Shown here piece by piece: positions 6,148 through 7,099 of a DNA stretch of 7,099 nt. The position numbers were made by a program, and so were the translations under genes. Numbering within the stretch: position 1 is the first letter of the stretch; the number at the start of each line of letters is the position of its first letter. Source of the stretch: Clostridia bacterium (GTDB lineage Bacteria; Bacillota; Clostridia; Christensenellales; UBA1242); assembly GCA_017399515.1 (NCBI GenBank), contig JAFQBZ010000190.1:1-7099 (forward strand), written 5' to 3'. The notes beneath the pieces are model-generated. The model was not told the origin of the DNA. It did no database searches and worked only from the letters and a program-made list of their open reading frames with translations.

Positions 6148-6233
6148 TGGTGCAGATGACAGGACTTGAACCTGCACGAGATTGATCTCACAAGGACCTG
6201 AACCTTGCGTGTATGCCATTTCACCACATCTGC
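6148..6233 (-). tRNA. tRNA-Leu(CAG)
   Basis: 86 nt including encoded CCA. The acceptor stem is GCAGATG/CATCTGC, perfectly paired, with discriminator A. The anticodon stem CAAGG/CCTTG holds loop TTCAGGT, anticodon CAG. The long variable arm (GAGAT-CA-ATCTC) marks it as class II. The T-loop is TTCAAGT. It reads CUG codons. It is the first gene after its promoter and is followed in register by three repeat units. Confidence 0.96.
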
Positions 6234-6255
6234 ATAATGCTTAAATCTAACTTAA

Positions 6256-6284
6256 ATTATAGATTTGTTTAAATTAAAAATCAA
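6256..6284 (-). promoter_or_regulatory. Promoter for tRNA-Leu, repeats and possibly the operon
   Basis: On the minus strand, -35 TTGATT (6284-6279), 17-bp spacer, perfect -10 TATAAT (6261-6256). The start near 6249 gives a leader of about 16 nt before the tRNA 5' end. No other convincing promoter is visible before the 67-residue gene. Confidence 0.78.
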
Positions 6285-6332
6285 TCATATAAAAATATTC
6301 TTTATAAATTTTAATAAAATTATTTTAATTTA

Positions 6333-6364
6333 TTGACAAATAATAAATTTCGATGTATTATAAT
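6333..6364 (+). promoter_or_regulatory. Promoter for the plus-strand tRNA cluster
   Basis: -35 TTGACA (6333-6338, perfect), 17-bp spacer, -10 TATTAT (6356-6361). An overlapping TATAAT at 6359-6364 would give a 20-bp spacer. Transcription should start about 6368, 13 nt before tRNA-Gly. It is divergent from the tRNA-Leu promoter across about 50 bp of AT-rich DNA. Confidence 0.85.
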
Positions 6365-6380
6365 GGAGTCGAATTTATGT

Positions 6381-6454
6381 GCGGGTGTAGCTCAATGGTA
6401 GAGCGTCAGCCTTCCAAGCTGGTTGCGTGGGTTCGATTCCCATCACCCGCTCCA
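6381..6454 (+). tRNA. tRNA-Gly(TCC)
   Basis: 74 nt with encoded CCA. Acceptor GCGGGTG/CACCCGC; anticodon loop CTTCCAA in stem TCAGC/GCTGG gives TCC; T-loop TTCGATT. First gene of the plus-strand cluster. Confidence 0.97.
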
Positions 6455-6475
6455 TTTAAATAAAATCGACACTAT

Positions 6476-6552
6476 GTACCTTTAGCTCAGCTGGATAGAG
6501 CATCGCCCTTCTAAGGCGAGGGTCGGGGGTTCGAATCCCTCAAGGTACACCA
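6476..6552 (+). tRNA. tRNA-Arg(TCT)
   Basis: 77 nt with encoded CCA. Acceptor GTACCTT/AAGGTAC, discriminator A; anticodon loop CTTCTAA in stem TCGCC/GGCGA gives TCT, reading AGA codons, which are common in this AT-rich genome. 21 bp after tRNA-Gly. Confidence 0.97.
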
Positions 6553-6557
6553 AATAT

Positions 6558-6635
6558 GGTGGATGTAGCGCAGTTGGTTAGAGCGCAAGATTGTGGATCT
6601 TGAGGTCGTGGGTTCAAGCCCCACCTTCCACCCCA
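6558..6635 (+). tRNA. tRNA-His(GTG)
   Basis: 78 nt including the histidine-specific extra 5' G (G-1, at 6558) facing discriminator C (6632), and CCA. Anticodon loop TTGTGGA in stem CAAGA/TCTTG gives GTG. The acceptor stem GTGGATG/CTTCCAC has a T.T mismatch at pair 6-67 (6564 with 6626). 5 bp after tRNA-Arg. Confidence 0.96.
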
Positions 6636-6654
6636 TTTATTTAAAACTTCATAT

Positions 6655-6730
6655 TGGGGTGTCGCCAAGTGGTAAGGCAATAGACTTTGACTCTATCATT
6701 TCGTAGGTTCGAATCCTGCCACCCCAGCCA
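6655..6730 (+). tRNA. tRNA-Gln(TTG)
   Basis: 76 nt with encoded CCA. Acceptor TGGGGTG/CACCCCA, discriminator G; anticodon loop CTTTGAC in stem ATAGA/TCTAT gives TTG (CAA codons). Its first 25 bases are identical to the next tRNA gene. Confidence 0.97.
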
Positions 6731-6751
6731 AATTTATTTCAAACTCGTCGT

Positions 6752-6826
6752 TGGGGTGTCGCCAAGTGGTAAGGCATGGGACTCTGACTCCCACATTCGA
6801 GGGTTCGAAACCTTCCACCCCAGCCA
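6752..6826 (+). tRNA. tRNA-Gln(CTG)
   Basis: 75 nt with encoded CCA. Same acceptor and D-arm as the preceding tRNA-Gln, pointing to an old tandem duplication. Anticodon loop CTCTGAC in stem TGGGA/TCCCA gives CTG (CAG codons). T-loop TTCGAAA. Confidence 0.97.
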
Positions 6827-6862
6827 AAAATATGATTTTTATCAAAAATTTTCAAAAAACTC

Positions 6863-6891
6863 TTGCACTTTATGATTAAATCATATATAAT
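6863..6891 (+). promoter_or_regulatory. Internal promoter upstream of tRNA-Lys
   Basis: -35 TTGCAC (6863-6868), exact 17-bp spacer, perfect -10 TATAAT (6886-6891). The start near 6898 gives a leader of about 26 nt. It splits the tRNA cluster into at least two transcription units. No clear terminator precedes it; AAAAAT/ATTTTT just after the tRNA-Gln CCA is too weak to call. Confidence 0.8.
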
Positions 6892-6923
6892 AAACGCGTT
6901 GTTGAAGGAAAATTAAATATTAT

Positions 6924-6999
6924 GGTTCATTAGCTCAGCCGGTAGAGCACTTGACTTTTAATCAAGGGGTCCCGAGTTCGAATCTCGGATGAGCCACCA
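6924..6999 (+). tRNA. tRNA-Lys(TTT)
   Basis: 76 nt with encoded CCA. Acceptor GGTTCAT/ATGAGCC (one G.T pair), discriminator A; anticodon loop CTTTTAA in stem CTTGA/TCAAG gives TTT; T-loop TTCGAAT. Confidence 0.97.
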
Positions 7000-7004
7000 A
7001 AATC

Positions 7005-7030
7005 TAAGCCAAGCCTACGCGCTTGGCTTA
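7005..7030 (+). terminator. Strong hairpin after tRNA-Lys (weak terminator or processing site)
   Basis: A perfect 10-bp inverted repeat, TAAGCCAAGC / GCTTGGCTTA, with loop CTACGC, starting 5 bp after the tRNA-Lys CCA. It is followed by AATTTTACC, a short, interrupted T-run, so termination may be partial and allow read-through into the next tRNA 28 bp further on. Confidence 0.55.
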
Positions 7031-7058
7031 AATTTTACCTAAAATTTCAAAAGTTTCT

Positions 7059-7099
7059 GCGGATGTGGTGAAATTGGCAAACACGCTAGACTTAGGATC
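7059..7099 (+). tRNA. tRNA-Leu(TAG), 5' half only (window edge)
   Basis: The first 41 nt of a class II tRNA. It has GCGGATG as 5' acceptor strand and a D-arm very like that of tRNA-Leu(CAG) (GTGGTGAAAT). The 5' anticodon stem CTAGA and loop CTTAGGA give TAG (CUA codons). The rest is outside the window. Confidence 0.9.

Noticed and set aside
5761..6233. Attachment-site duplications from an integrative element at the tRNA-Leu 3' end
   Set aside because: Only 8 bp of the tRNA end is exactly shared, the units are too short to be elements, and no integrase, phage or conjugation gene is in the window. Scars of an old event cannot be fully excluded.
6687..6875. Plus-strand frame across both tRNA-Gln genes
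   Set aside because: It consists of tRNA sequence and spacer; no coding evidence.

Overview
The window is strongly AT-rich. It has GGAG-type ribosome binding sites, TAA/TAG stops, TGG (not TGA) for Trp, tRNA genes with encoded CCA ends, and a surface protein with InlB/Listeria-Bacteroides-type repeats. This suggests a low-GC member of the Bacillota, plausibly an uncultured gut clostridial lineage. The lineage is an inference; nothing in the window names the species.

Layout. (1) 1-2687, minus strand: a two-gene unit with a small two-helix membrane protein carrying a bacterial PH-like domain, followed by a large anchored protein. The latter has about four beta-grasp InlB-type repeats and a complete Cys-His-Asp transglutaminase-like domain, and it runs off the left edge. 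(2) 2928-3815, plus strand: a class I SAM-methyltransferase-like protein of unknown substrate, divergent from unit 1. (3) 3825-3856: a bidirectional terminator shared with the converging operon. (4) 5716-3855, minus strand: four genes in the order small Lys-rich protein, DHH-family phosphoesterase (NrnB-like), small Cys-motif (zinc-binding) protein, Nudix hydrolase. This is probably a nucleotide or oligoribonucleotide turnover or clean-up operon. (5) 5761-6233, minus strand: tRNA-Leu(CAG) followed by three tandem 129-bp units. (6) 6381-7099, plus strand: tRNA-Gly, Arg, His, Gln, Gln, then a second promoter, tRNA-Lys, a hairpin and a partial tRNA-Leu(TAG).

The most unusual part is region 5. 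The unit repeats in exact 129-bp register with the 3' end of tRNA-Leu. Each unit begins with the tRNA's first seven bases (GCAGATG). It ends with a copy of the tRNA 3' end that has three single-T deletions and still closes in CTGCACC, with a full CCA in two of three units. The 96-nt cores can fold with a terminal stem that leaves ACCA as an overhang. Variation between copies mostly favours the minus strand as the RNA strand (A.C on plus becomes G.U on minus). The layout closely parallels the E. coli tyrT locus, where tandem repeats containing the 3' end of tRNA-Tyr follow the tRNA and yield rtT RNA. A good promoter lies just upstream of tRNA-Leu, and no terminator is visible between the repeats and the four-gene operon. 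The tRNA, the repeat RNAs and the operon may therefore share a transcript.
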